Assembly: GCF_052216985.1 (NCBI RefSeq)
Contig: NZ_JBQOUY010000011.1
Coordinates: forward strand, 15,643 to 79,642
Length of the DNA: 64,000 nt
Direction: 5' to 3'
Source of the DNA: Acidaminococcus fermentans_A
GTDB taxonomy: Bacteria; Bacillota; Negativicutes; Acidaminococcales; Acidaminococcaceae
This document shows positions 16,475 to 24,658 of the stretch, piece by piece (position 1 is the first letter of the stretch; each line of letters starts with the position of its first letter). Under the pieces are notes generated by a model. The model was not told where the DNA came from, searched no databases, and saw only the letters and a program-made list of their open reading frames with translations. Made by a program: the position numbers and the translations under genes.

Positions 16475-17908
16475 ATGAATCACAGTGGCAGACAATGGAT
16501 AGTGCGATTTTTCTTGGCGGGACTGCTGCTGTCGGCTTCACTGCCGGCAGTCCAGGCAGCTAAGGTCGGTTCCCTGCGGGGCGGGGTGACACCCCAAAGG
16601 GCCCGGGTGGTGATGGACCTCGATGTTCCGCTGTCCTATACTTCTCGGGTGGCGGGGAATCAACTGATCATCGATTTGAAAGGGAAGGCAGAGCGGACGG
16701 AAATGGTCCGGCTTCGGGATCCCCGGATCCAGAAAGCGTATCTGGAGCCCCAGGGGAAGGATAGCCGTCTGGTGGTCGTATTCCGGAAAACCGTGCCCGT
16801 CTACAAAATCTTCCTGTTGAAGAATCCCCAGCGCCTGGTAGTAGATTTTCCCCGTTCCGGGAGTCCAGGGGGCCGTACCGCTAAACCAGCAGTGGGGAGG
16901 TCCCAATGGCTGGGCAAAGGGCTGACCTACCGGGAGAGTACGGTGGACCTGGGGGCTGGACAAGTGAAGACATATCTCCTGACCTTGGCACCATCCAGTG
17001 ATTTCCAGCTGGATTTCATCCCCGGCTATGGCAAGACCATCCAGCGGGGGACCCTGTCCATGATCCAGAAACGTTCGGGAGCTGTGGCACTGGTGAATGC
17101 TTCCTATTTTGATAGCGACATCTGGGTGGTAGGGAACTTGAAGATCCAGGACAAATGGCTGGGGATGGAAAGTACCCCCCGGACCGGTCTGGTGATTCCC
17201 CAGACGGGGGCCCCTTCCATCCAGCGTGGATTGGCCTACCAGGGGACGGTCACCCGGCCGGACGGAAAAAACTTTGCCATCAGCGGAGTGGACCGGATGC
17301 GGTTGGCCAATGAATTGATCCTGTATAACGATGGATATGATGATACCACCGATACCAATGTTTATGGCACAGAGGTCCGGCTGGCCAATGGAGTGGTCCG
17401 GGAAATCCGGAAGGGCGCCGGCAGTATGGTTCTCACTCCCGGAACTACAGTGCTTTCGGGAAACGGGGCTGCTGCCTCCTTCTTGAACAGGCTGCGGACA
17501 GGAGACCGAGTGGCAGTGACCCAGACCCTGGGGAACCCTGCTGCTGACAGTGCTCCTTCTGTAGGCTCCGCCGGTCCCCAGCTGGTCTGGGATGGGCAGG
17601 TCAGGGTGACCAGTGACGAGGAAGAGATCGCCGACGATATTGCCCGAGGAAGAGCTCCTCGGACAGGGGTAGGCATCAAGAAAGATGGTACGGTACTGAT
17701 CCTGGTGGCGGACGGCCGGTCCGATGACAGTGTGGGGATGTCCCTGCAGGAATTTGGCCGGTATTTCGTCCAGCTGGGAGCCGATCGAGCCATGAATTTC
17801 GACGGAGGAGGGTCCAGTGAAATGGTGGTCAACGGAAAGATCATGAACGATCCCAGTGACGGAACTGAGCGTCCAGTAAGAGTGGCGCTGGGGGTGTTCA
17901 GAAAATAA
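16475..17908 (+). CDS. Secreted AMIN-domain phosphodiester glycosidase (NAGPA family)
   Basis: 477 residues. An N-terminal signal peptide (cleavage after about residue 28, VQAA) is followed by an AMIN-type beta domain (about 30-135; RARVVMDLDVPLSY, NQLIIDLKG, PQRLVVDFP), which typically binds peptidoglycan. The C-terminal NAGPA/DUF2233 domain ends in the hallmark MNFDGGGSSEMVVNGKI and RPVRVALGVF. Relatives remove sugar-phosphodiester caps or are annotated as exopolysaccharide-processing. Likely periplasmic, acting on a cell-wall-linked glycan (inferred). Confidence 0.85.
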   Translation: MNHSGRQWIVRFFLAGLLLSASLPAVQAAKVGSLRGGVTPQRARVVMDLDVPLSYTSRVAGNQLIIDLKGKAERTEMVRLRDPRIQKAYLEPQGKDSRLVVVFRKTVPVYKIFLLKNPQRLVVDFPRSGSPGGRTAKPAVGRSQWLGKGLTYRESTVDLGAGQVKTYLLTLAPSSDFQLDFIPGYGKTIQRGTLSMIQKRSGAVALVNASYFDSDIWVVGNLKIQDKWLGMESTPRTGLVIPQTGAPSIQRGLAYQGTVTRPDGKNFAISGVDRMRLANELILYNDGYDDTTDTNVYGTEVRLANGVVREIRKGAGSMVLTPGTTVLSGNGAAASFLNRLRTGDRVAVTQTLGNPAADSAPSVGSAGPQLVWDGQVRVTSDEEEIADDIARGRAPRTGVGIKKDGTVLILVADGRSDDSVGMSLQEFGRYFVQLGADRAMNFDGGGSSEMVVNGKIMNDPSDGTERPVRVALGVFRK

Positions 17909-17925
17909 GAGAAAGAGATGTCACT

Positions 17926-17952
17926 GGTCAAAATGTCACTGGCAGCCGTTCC
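17926..17952. repeat. GTCACTGG simple repeat
   Basis: Two copies of TGTCACTGG(T/C) separated by TCAAAA. The unit is the reverse complement of the CCAGTGAC arms of the element at 29026-29207, so this looks like an isolated arm of the same family. Confidence 0.45.
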
Positions 17953-17960
17953 CTCCCCTC

Positions 17961-17990
17961 TTGCATCTCCCCGCTCCTTCGGTATATAAT
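17961..17990 (+). promoter_or_regulatory. SigmaA-type promoter
   Basis: TTGCAT (17961-17966), an 18-nt spacer and TATAAT (17985-17990), upstream of the biotinyl-like gene. Confidence 0.65.
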
Positions 17991-18019
17991 AAACAAACGA
18001 AAGAAAAGAGGTGCTGATC

Positions 18020-18325
18020 ATGTTACACAAAATCTTGAAAAACAGAAAAATATGGGCAGCAGCCTTGCTGATGGTATTGCTAGCCCTGGGCGTGGCCCAG
18101 GCAGCCGGGGTGCAGCCCCAGAAGAGCAGTTTGTCCGGCCAGGTGGCAACGGTGGTTTCTGTAGGCACCCAGGTATCGGAAGGTTCTGTACTGGTGACGG
18201 TGAAGACATTGACCGGAACGGCACCGGCAGCCCGCGCCAACTGCAGCGGAAAAGTGATTTCCGTGGAAGTGGCTCCCGGCAGCCAGATCGCAGCGGATCA
18301 GGTTGTGGCTACCATCCAGCCTTAA
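18020..18325 (+). CDS. Secreted biotinyl/lipoyl-like (HlyD-type hairpin) mini-protein
   Basis: 101 residues with an N-terminal signal or anchor helix (about 10-30) and a single barrel-sandwich repeat of the biotinyl/lipoyl type: SLSGQVATVVSVGTQVSEGSVLVTV... CSGKVISVEVAPGSQIAADQVVATI. The sequence lacks the EAMKM attachment motif, so it is probably not biotinylated; this fold without the lysine is typical of HlyD/RND adaptor pieces. The ATG at 18020 is preceded by AAAGAGGTG. Function unknown; it has its own promoter and terminator. Confidence 0.65.
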   Translation: MLHKILKNRKIWAAALLMVLLALGVAQAAGVQPQKSSLSGQVATVVSVGTQVSEGSVLVTVKTLTGTAPAARANCSGKVISVEVAPGSQIAADQVVATIQP

Positions 18326-18362
18326 GAGGCGGAAGCAGGCTTTTGAAAAATGACAGGGACCA

Positions 18363-18397
18363 GAGGGTGTGAAGACACAAATCACACCCTCTTTTTT
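18363..18397 (+). terminator. Terminator between the biotinyl-like gene and the S55 peptidase
   Basis: A perfect 10-bp stem, GAGGGTGTGA / TCACACCCTC, followed by six T. The next gene's ribosome site begins only a few bases after the T-tract, so that gene depends on read-through or on a promoter within this short region. The stem resembles the terminator at 39264. Confidence 0.85.
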
Positions 18398-18409
18398 ACA
18401 GGAGGAAAT

Positions 18410-20149
18410 ATGGATCATTTGAAGTGGAAACGGCTTCTGGTGCTGACCTTGGGAAGCCTTTTGGCACTGGTTTCCCTAGTGAGCGCTGCCATTCCCACCA
18501 TCGCGGTGGAAGAATTGAAGCCGGGGATGAAAGGGTATGGAAAGACCGTGATCCGGGGCGCAGACATCGAAACTTTCGATGTGGAGGTCTTGGGAGTCAC
18601 CGGCACGGATACCGGGGGCTATAATATCCTGATCAAGGCTTCCGGACCGCTGCTGAAGGAAAGCGGAGGCATCGCCCAGGGCATGAGCGGGAGCCCGGTG
18701 TATATCGATGGCCGTCTGGCAGGAGCGGTAGCCTATGGCCAAGCTTTTTCTGACCCCAATTACTGCTTCCTGACGCCTATCAATGAAATGCTCCGGCTCT
18801 TTGATGAGACCGATCCCCGGCCTTCCGTTTTCCTGCCCAAAAGCACTCCGCTGATGGTCAGCGGCTTCACCGCCGACGGGGTGGCCCATCTCAACGAGGA
18901 ACTGTCTCCCTTTGGTCTTACTTCTTATGCTGTACCTGGGGGTACGGAAGCCCTGGATAATGTGAAGCTGGAACCGGGCAGTTCTGTGGGGGTTTCCCTG
19001 GTCCGGGGGGATATGGTCATCGGGGCTATCGGTACCGTGACCTGGACCGACGAGGAAGGCCGGATTCTGGCTTTCGGCCATCCCTTCCTCCAGCACGGAG
19101 ATTCTAACTATTTCATGACCAATGCCTGGATCTTTGCTTCCGTCCCCAATATCCAGAGTGCCTTCAAAGTGGGGACCTTGGGGAAGACACTGGGACGGAT
19201 CAGTCAGGATAGGCTCAGCGGGATTGCTGGGAAAGAAGGAGAAAATGCTCCCATCATCCCCATGTACGTATCTGTCACTGACAAGGACCGGGGGCTACAC
19301 AAGAGCAGCAATGTCCAGCTGATCACCGATGAGGATCTGGTTCCTACCCTGGTGGATGGCGTCACCTACAATACGGTGAGCATGGCCAAAGACAGGAAGG
19401 GAGGGGGGACTTCCCGGATCCGGTTCACCGTTACGGCAGAAGGAGAAAAAGAAGGCCCTATCCGACTGCGCCGGGAAAACATGTTCTACAGTGCCACGGA
19501 TATCGGGAAGCTGACGGATTCAGAGCTGAATGTGGCTACGGATATGCTGATGAACAATCGGTTCGACAAAGTGACCATCCAGGACATCAATGTGGATGTG
19601 GAGACTACCTCTGGCTGTGAAGTGGCCGAAATGGTAGGAGCTTCCGCGCCTTCTACCGCTGTCCAGGGAGGTACCCTGCCCATTACCCTGACTTTCAAGC
19701 CCTACCGTTCGGAGGAAATCACCCGGACGGTCAATTTCAAAGTACCGGATAAACAGCCGGCCGGACCCATGAACTTGATCGTCCGCAGCGGCAACGCTAC
19801 GGCCTGGCTCAGCAAAGCACTGTCTAAGAAAAACAACAGGAACGGGACACCGGATGGCGGGGATGGGAGCAGCGAAGATGAGAATGCTATGTTCCAGTCT
19901 TCCCAGCGACAGTTCAGGGATTTCCTGACGGAATTCAATGACATGGATGCCAATAACGAAGTCATTGTAGATCTGATGCCCACCTATGGGGACGAACGGC
20001 CCAGCCGAAGAGTTGCGGCTCGGTCTGTCGCAGGGGGCGGAAGTTCCCTGACCGGCTTGCTGAAGGGCAGCAAGTATAAGCAGAAATTCCCGATGGATTT
20101 CATCATCACTGGAGAAAGCAATATCATAGTGGATGTGCAGAAGAGATAG
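18410..20149 (+). CDS. SpoIVB-type S55 serine peptidase domain protein
   Basis: 579 residues. A signal peptide/anchor (about 8-26) precedes an S55 domain: ELKPGMKGYGKTVI near the N-terminus and SGGIAQGMSGSPVYIDGRLAGAVAYG, whose MSGSP Ser corresponds to the SpoIVB nucleophile; FGHPFLQHGD may supply further active-site residues. In Bacillus SpoIVB activates sigmaK during sporulation; here no other sporulation gene is present, so a general periplasmic role is more likely. The start is placed at 18410 by an AGGAGGAAAT ribosome site; the frame extends to 18350 but crosses the terminator. The second half is mostly beta and is not recognised. Confidence 0.82.
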   Translation: MDHLKWKRLLVLTLGSLLALVSLVSAAIPTIAVEELKPGMKGYGKTVIRGADIETFDVEVLGVTGTDTGGYNILIKASGPLLKESGGIAQGMSGSPVYIDGRLAGAVAYGQAFSDPNYCFLTPINEMLRLFDETDPRPSVFLPKSTPLMVSGFTADGVAHLNEELSPFGLTSYAVPGGTEALDNVKLEPGSSVGVSLVRGDMVIGAIGTVTWTDEEGRILAFGHPFLQHGDSNYFMTNAWIFASVPNIQSAFKVGTLGKTLGRISQDRLSGIAGKEGENAPIIPMYVSVTDKDRGLHKSSNVQLITDEDLVPTLVDGVTYNTVSMAKDRKGGGTSRIRFTVTAEGEKEGPIRLRRENMFYSATDIGKLTDSELNVATDMLMNNRFDKVTIQDINVDVETTSGCEVAEMVGASAPSTAVQGGTLPITLTFKPYRSEEITRTVNFKVPDKQPAGPMNLIVRSGNATAWLSKALSKKNNRNGTPDGGDGSSEDENAMFQSSQRQFRDFLTEFNDMDANNEVIVDLMPTYGDERPSRRVAARSVAGGGSSLTGLLKGSKYKQKFPMDFIITGESNIIVDVQKR

Positions 20150-20157
20150 AAAAGAGA

Positions 20158-20204
20158 GGGTTGTTGCACGTGTGAAAACCATACACGTGCAACAACCCTT
20201 TTTT
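20158..20204 (+). terminator. Terminator after the S55 peptidase
   Basis: A 16-bp perfect stem, GGGTTGTTGCACGTGT with ACACGTGCAACAACCC, 9-nt loop and TTTTTT. The longest member of the GTTGCA hairpin family in the window. Confidence 0.9.
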
Positions 20205-20228
20205 CTACAAATTTTCATCTGGATAGGG

Positions 20229-20234
20229 TATAAT
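20229..20234 (+). promoter_or_regulatory. -10 element of the mla operon
   Basis: A perfect TATAAT in GGGTATAATAATCTG, 36 nt before the mlaE ATG. No clear -35 box. Confidence 0.5.
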
Positions 20235-20269
20235 AATCTGTATACCATAATGAGGAAGGAGCTGTTTCC

Positions 20270-21052
20270 ATGGGATGCCAAGAGATTTGCCGCTGGGTTG
20301 GCCGGAAAATGGTGGATCTATGTGCTCGTACCGGGCGTGTGGTCAATCTGTTCCTGGAGGCCAGCCGGGCAGCCAGGAACGCAGACCGGCGGGAAGTCCT
20401 GAGGCAGATGGCCCGGCTGGGGGCTGATTCCCTGCCCATCGTCAGCATGACCATCCTGTGCACTGGTATGGTCATGTCCGTCCAGACGGCCAAGGAATTC
20501 GTCCGTTTCGGGGCGGCAGATTCTGTAGGGGGCATTGTGGCCATCGCTATGGGCCGGGAACTGTCTCCCATCCTTACCGGAGTAGTTGTGGCTGGCCGGA
20601 TCGGGGCGGCCATTGCGGCGGAAATCGGCACCATGAAGGTCACGGAGCAGATTGATGCCCTGCGGGTGATGGCGGTCAGTCCCATCCGGTTCCTGGTGAC
20701 ACCTCGTCTCTTGGCCATTGTCCTGATGATGCCCGTACTGGTGGTCTATGCCAACTTGGTGGGGGATGTAGGAGGCTGGTTCGTGGCGGAAAACTATGCT
20801 GGCATCAGTTCCCACATGTTCCTGGAAAGCATCCGGGGTTTCATCGAGCCCTGGGACATCATCGGCGGCCTGATCAAAGGGGCCGTGTTCGGAGCCATCA
20901 TCGCCACCATCGGCTGCCACAAGGGCCTCAACGCCCAGCAAGGGGCCGAAGGGGTGGGGATGGCCACTACCAAATCCGTGGTGCTGTCCATTATCCTGAT
21001 CTTTATCGCCAATTATTTCCTGTCGGTGATCCTGTATGTCCATGGAGGCTGA
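20270..21052 (+). CDS. mlaE: MlaE-type phospholipid ABC transporter permease
   Basis: 260 residues with five to six membrane helices and the MlaE/YrbE signature (GTMKVTEQIDALRVMAVSPIRFLVTPRLLA). It is the permease of the Mla/Mce-type lipid transporter in the inner membrane, which moves phospholipid between membranes. First gene of mlaE-mlaF-mlaD; the mlaF start lies inside or next to its end. Confidence 0.93.
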   Translation: MGCQEICRWVGRKMVDLCARTGRVVNLFLEASRAARNADRREVLRQMARLGADSLPIVSMTILCTGMVMSVQTAKEFVRFGAADSVGGIVAIAMGRELSPILTGVVVAGRIGAAIAAEIGTMKVTEQIDALRVMAVSPIRFLVTPRLLAIVLMMPVLVVYANLVGDVGGWFVAENYAGISSHMFLESIRGFIEPWDIIGGLIKGAVFGAIIATIGCHKGLNAQQGAEGVGMATTKSVVLSIILIFIANYFLSVILYVHGG

Positions 21053-21053
21053 G

Positions 21054-21806
21054 ATGGAACAACCTGTGATTGAATTCCGGAATGTGGAAATGCATTTCGG
21101 CCCCAAGACGGTCCTGGACCGGGTCAGCTTTTCTGTAGCCAAAGGGGAGACCCTGGCGGTGCTCGGTCCTTCCGGGACCGGGAAAAGTACCGTGCTGAAG
21201 CTGCTCATCGGTCTGCTGAAGCCCCAAGGGGGACAGGTGCTGATCCAGGGCCAGCCAGTGGGAAATTATACGGAAGCCCAATGGAACCAGCTGCGCCAGC
21301 ATATGGGCATGGTGTTCCAGTATTCTGCCCTGTTCGATTTCCTGGATGTGGGCGAAAATGTGGCCTTTGGACTGCGCCAGCATACCAGCCTGTCGGAAGC
21401 AGCTATCCAGAAGCGGGTGAAGGACCTTCTGGAAGCGGTGGGCCTTTCCGGCAATGAACATGTGTATCCGGCCCAGCTGTCCGGGGGGATGCAGAAACGG
21501 GTGGGACTGGCCCGGGCCCTGGCTCTGCAGCCGGACATCATCCTCTATGACGAACCTACTGCGGGACTGGATCCCATTATGGCCACCAACATCAGCCAGC
21601 TGATCCTGGACACCAAGAAAAAACTGGGCATCACCTCTGTGCTGGTGACCCATGACATGGCCTCCGCCTTTCTCTGTGCGGACAGGATCCTGATGCTGAG
21701 CCACGGTCACATCGTTTTTTCCGGTACCGTGGAAGAAGCCAGACATACCCGGGAACCCCTGGTGCGGGCGTTTTTGCGCAGTGATATTTTGGAAGACAAG
21801 GAGTAA
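21054..21806 (+). CDS. mlaF: MlaF-type ABC transporter ATPase
   Basis: 250 residues: Walker A GPSGTGKST, signature LSGGMQKRVGLARAL, Walker B IILYDEPTAGLDP and switch His in VTHDMASAF, all intact. It energises MlaE. The ATG at 21054, with GGAGG 6 nt upstream, is preferred over 21036; it comes directly after the mlaE stop (TGAG). Confidence 0.93.
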   Translation: MEQPVIEFRNVEMHFGPKTVLDRVSFSVAKGETLAVLGPSGTGKSTVLKLLIGLLKPQGGQVLIQGQPVGNYTEAQWNQLRQHMGMVFQYSALFDFLDVGENVAFGLRQHTSLSEAAIQKRVKDLLEAVGLSGNEHVYPAQLSGGMQKRVGLARALALQPDIILYDEPTAGLDPIMATNISQLILDTKKKLGITSVLVTHDMASAFLCADRILMLSHGHIVFSGTVEEARHTREPLVRAFLRSDILEDKE

Positions 21807-21810
21807 GAGC

Positions 21811-23064
21811 ATGAAAGCAGATGAAGTCAAAGTCGGTGCTGTCACCCTGGGGGGCATCGTGATCTTGGCCCTGATGTTGACCTTTCTGGGGGTGTTCAGC
21901 TTTGCCGGCCGGACCTATAAACTGAATGTGATGTTCGACGATGTGAACGGCCTGAAAGTGGGTAACGAAGTCCGTTTTGCAGGAGTCCCTGTAGGGAAAG
22001 TGGATGACATCGTGGTGGACGGGTCCAAGGTCAAAGTGGTCATGAAGATGGATGAGAAGCAAAAGATCCCCCGCAATTCCCAGTTCGCCATTGGCATGGA
22101 CGGGGTCATGGGGACCAAATTCGTCACCATTGCTCCACCGAAAATCGCCACCGGCCTGGTTTTCAAAGCCGGAGAGACCATTACGGGGCAACAGGCAGGA
22201 GGCATCGATAAACTGATGGATTCTTCCGGCAAGGTCCTGGACAAGCTGGAAGTGGTGGTGGACGCCTTCAGCAATGTATTCGGGGACAAGAAGGTGCAGA
22301 AATCCATGCGGGAAGGCTTCGTCCAGACCGGGGAAGTGGCCAAGAACATGAATGACTTCACCAAAGCCCTGGCCACTATGGCCCAGCAGAACCAGGGAGA
22401 CATCCATGCCATGGTAGGGCAGATGAAGGAAATGAGCATCCATATGAATAACATCATGGATAAGGCGGATGCCAATGGGGCCACAGGACAGAATGTAGCC
22501 GCTATGGCAGCCAATATGGCGGATGCCAGCCAGAAGATCCGGAATACGGCGGAAGCCCTCCAAAATGTAGTCACCGATCCCCAGACCCAGCAGGATCTGA
22601 AGGAGACCATCCATCATGCCAAATCCACTTCCGTAAAGGCAGACAAGATCCTGGGTGTAGTCACCGATGCTCAGGTCCAGGCGGATGTGCTGTACAATGA
22701 TAAAAAAGGCAAATGGCGGACGGATATGGGCGTGAAGCTGCCCTTGAAGGAAGATGCCTATGCTTTCCTGGGAGTTTCCGACATCGGGGACCGGGACAAA
22801 CTGGATTTCCATTACAACAAGAAGCTGAATAAATTTATCTGGGGACGGGCCGGGGTCATGGAAGGCCAGTTCGGTGTAGGGGCCGATTGGATCCTGTCTC
22901 CGAAATTCAAGCTGTTCACCGATTTTTATGATTTCGATGATGCCAAACTGAAAGTGGGGGCAGAATATGCCTTTACTCCCAAATTGTCCCTGATCGGGGA
23001 GAGTATGGATGTGCTGGATCATGGGGCCGATACAGCTTATGTGGGGCTCCGGGCCAGATTCTGA
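21811..23064 (+). CDS. mlaD: MlaD/MCE protein with C-terminal beta-barrel-like extension
   Basis: 417 residues, over twice the length of E. coli MlaD. Residues about 8-28 form the inner-membrane helix and about 35-125 the MCE domain (KLNVMFDDVNGLKVGNEVRFAGVPVG). A long helical segment (about 135-290, Met- and Ala-rich) is followed by an amphipathic beta-rich C-terminus ending in Phe (YVGLRARF), the pattern of an outer-membrane barrel. This matches the trans-envelope MlaD described in the Negativicute Veillonella parvula, where one protein spans from inner to outer membrane. The start at 21811 has AAGGAG upstream. Confidence 0.92.
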   Translation: MKADEVKVGAVTLGGIVILALMLTFLGVFSFAGRTYKLNVMFDDVNGLKVGNEVRFAGVPVGKVDDIVVDGSKVKVVMKMDEKQKIPRNSQFAIGMDGVMGTKFVTIAPPKIATGLVFKAGETITGQQAGGIDKLMDSSGKVLDKLEVVVDAFSNVFGDKKVQKSMREGFVQTGEVAKNMNDFTKALATMAQQNQGDIHAMVGQMKEMSIHMNNIMDKADANGATGQNVAAMAANMADASQKIRNTAEALQNVVTDPQTQQDLKETIHHAKSTSVKADKILGVVTDAQVQADVLYNDKKGKWRTDMGVKLPLKEDAYAFLGVSDIGDRDKLDFHYNKKLNKFIWGRAGVMEGQFGVGADWILSPKFKLFTDFYDFDDAKLKVGAEYAFTPKLSLIGESMDVLDHGADTAYVGLRARF

Positions 23065-23088
23065 TCAAAAAGTTCAAAAAGTCATTGG

Positions 23089-23117
23089 TTGACTTTACTT
23101 TTTCAACTGATTATAAT
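23089..23117 (+). promoter_or_regulatory. SigmaA-type promoter of the TolC-like gene
   Basis: TTGACT (23089-23094), a 17-nt spacer and TATAAT (23112-23117), near consensus, 46 nt before the GTG start. An imperfect palindrome of AGTTcAAAAAGTcA and its complement overlaps the -35 region and may serve as the mlaD 3' hairpin. Confidence 0.75.
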
Positions 23118-23162
23118 AATAAAAGCTGACTAGGTAGTCAGAAAGTACAGGAGGGTCCGATT

Positions 23163-24455
23163 GTGAAGCATTTCCATACCAAAAGCATGATTCTGAGCGC
23201 TGTGATCCTGAGCGCCCTTTCTATCCATACAGCCGGAGCGGCTGCTCCGGAAACCGTGAACCTGGACCTGGGGAAAACCGTCCGCATGGCCCTGGATAAC
23301 AATTCCAGCGTGAAGATCTCTGCGGCGGAACTGGACGCCGCCAAGGCCAACCTGGACCAGGCCAAAGGAGCCCGGTGGGGGAGCATTGATTTCTCTCATA
23401 CCAGCGGCCGTACAGAAAGATACCAGTCCAATGTTATTGGCAATAACCATTCCAATTCTGTGAGCATCACGGTTCCTATCTATACCGGCGGACGGCTGGA
23501 AGGGGCCATCGATCAGGCCAAAAAGAATCTGGATTACTACCAGTACGGTATGAGCAGTTCCTACCAAACCACCCGGTACAATGCGGAAAAGGGCTACTAC
23601 GATGTGCTCCAGGCCGCCAACACCGTGAACCTGGACAAGGAAACCGTGGACCGGCTGGATGAACACCTGAAGAACACCCAGGCCCAGTTTGCCGTGGGCG
23701 TGGTAGCCAAGGCTGATGTGCTCCGGTCCCAGGTAGAACTAGTGAATGCCCAGCAGACCCTGACCCAGGCGGAAAACAACTATGAAGTGGCTGTTTCCTC
23801 CCTGAACAATGTGATCGGGCTGCCTACTGCTACCCGGCTGAACCTGAGCCAGGGATTGGAATACAAACCCAATGATTATACCCTGGACAACTGCGTGACC
23901 TACGCCATGGCCAACCGGCCGGAGATCCACCAGGCGGAAGCCTCTGTGGGCATGGCCCAGGCCGCTCAGAAAATGGCCAACGCCGGCAGCTTGCCTCAGG
24001 TGAGCCTGGGCGCTTCCAATGCCTGGAGCAATGATACTTTCCCTGGACAGGACCGGGACAACTGGACTGTAGGACTGAACATTACCCAGAATATCTGGGA
24101 CTATGGTGTCAATGCCGCTAAAGTCCGGGAAGCCAAGGCCAATGTGGTAAAGGCCCAGGAAAGCTACCGGCAGATCAGTGATCAGGTGCGGTTGGCAGTA
24201 CGGACCAGCTATCTGAGCATGCGGGAAGCAGAAAAACGGATCAAGACCACGGAAGTGGCCGTGGCCCAGGCGGAAGAAGATTATCGCATCGCCCAGCTCC
24301 GGTACCGGGCCGGCGTGGGGACCAACACCGACGTCATGGATGCGTCTGTGGCCCTGACCACCGCCAAGAACAACTATATCCAGGCCCTGTACGACTACAA
24401 TACTTCCACCGCGTTGCTGGAACAGAGCATGGGTGTGCCTGTGGAAAACGAATAA
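23163..24455 (+). CDS. TolC-family outer-membrane channel
   Basis: 430 residues with a signal peptide (cleaved after about SIHTAGA) and the duplicated TolC/OEP pattern: long helices separated by short strands in two halves (about 30-215 and 235-425), with DLGKTVRMALDNN and TLDNCVTYAMANRPEI at corresponding places. TolC trimers cross the outer membrane and periplasm and pair with exporters. A GTG start at 23163 has CAGGAGGGTCC upstream. The exporter partner is not encoded adjacent to it; its own promoter separates it from mla. Confidence 0.9.
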   Translation: MKHFHTKSMILSAVILSALSIHTAGAAAPETVNLDLGKTVRMALDNNSSVKISAAELDAAKANLDQAKGARWGSIDFSHTSGRTERYQSNVIGNNHSNSVSITVPIYTGGRLEGAIDQAKKNLDYYQYGMSSSYQTTRYNAEKGYYDVLQAANTVNLDKETVDRLDEHLKNTQAQFAVGVVAKADVLRSQVELVNAQQTLTQAENNYEVAVSSLNNVIGLPTATRLNLSQGLEYKPNDYTLDNCVTYAMANRPEIHQAEASVGMAQAAQKMANAGSLPQVSLGASNAWSNDTFPGQDRDNWTVGLNITQNIWDYGVNAAKVREAKANVVKAQESYRQISDQVRLAVRTSYLSMREAEKRIKTTEVAVAQAEEDYRIAQLRYRAGVGTNTDVMDASVALTTAKNNYIQALYDYNTSTALLEQSMGVPVENE

Positions 24456-24470
24456 AATTGATACTGACCC

Positions 24471-24500
24471 AAGAGTCTGCGCTTGCAGGCTCTTTTCTTT
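24471..24500 (+). terminator. Terminator after the TolC-like gene
   Basis: AGAGTCTGC / GCAGGCTCT stem (one G-T pair), GCTT loop, then TTTTCTTTT. Confidence 0.8.
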
Positions 24501-24513
24501 TACCCTCCATTCC

Positions 24514-24522
24514 TGCTATACT
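24514..24522 (+). promoter_or_regulatory. Extended -10 promoter before tamB
   Basis: TGC followed by TATACT (24517-24522), an extended -10; -35 not evident. It lies 137 nt before the tamB start. Confidence 0.45.
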
Positions 24523-24607
24523 AATACTGTGTATGAATAGTGCATCAATTCCCGCCATCTGCGGCAGTCTTTGCAAAGGGGCGTGCGCAGCATGGTGGTG
24601 GGTTCCA

Positions 24608-24650
24608 CGATGGACGACCAACGATGAACGATGAACGACCAACGATACGG
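24608..24650. repeat. ACGATGA/ACGACCA heptamer run in the tamB leader
   Basis: Six near-perfect 7-nt units in tandem (ACGATGG, ACGACCA, ACGATGA, ACGATGA, ACGACCA, ACGATAC) directly before the GGAGG of tamB. The pattern resembles the heptamer-like runs elsewhere in the window but with a different unit, and it lies in the predicted 5' leader. Confidence 0.6.
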
Positions 24651-24658
24651 AGGCCCTC

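Noticed and set aside
18020..18325. Biotin carboxyl carrier protein
   Set aside because: There is a signal helix and no EAMKM-type lysine motif, and no carboxylase subunit nearby.
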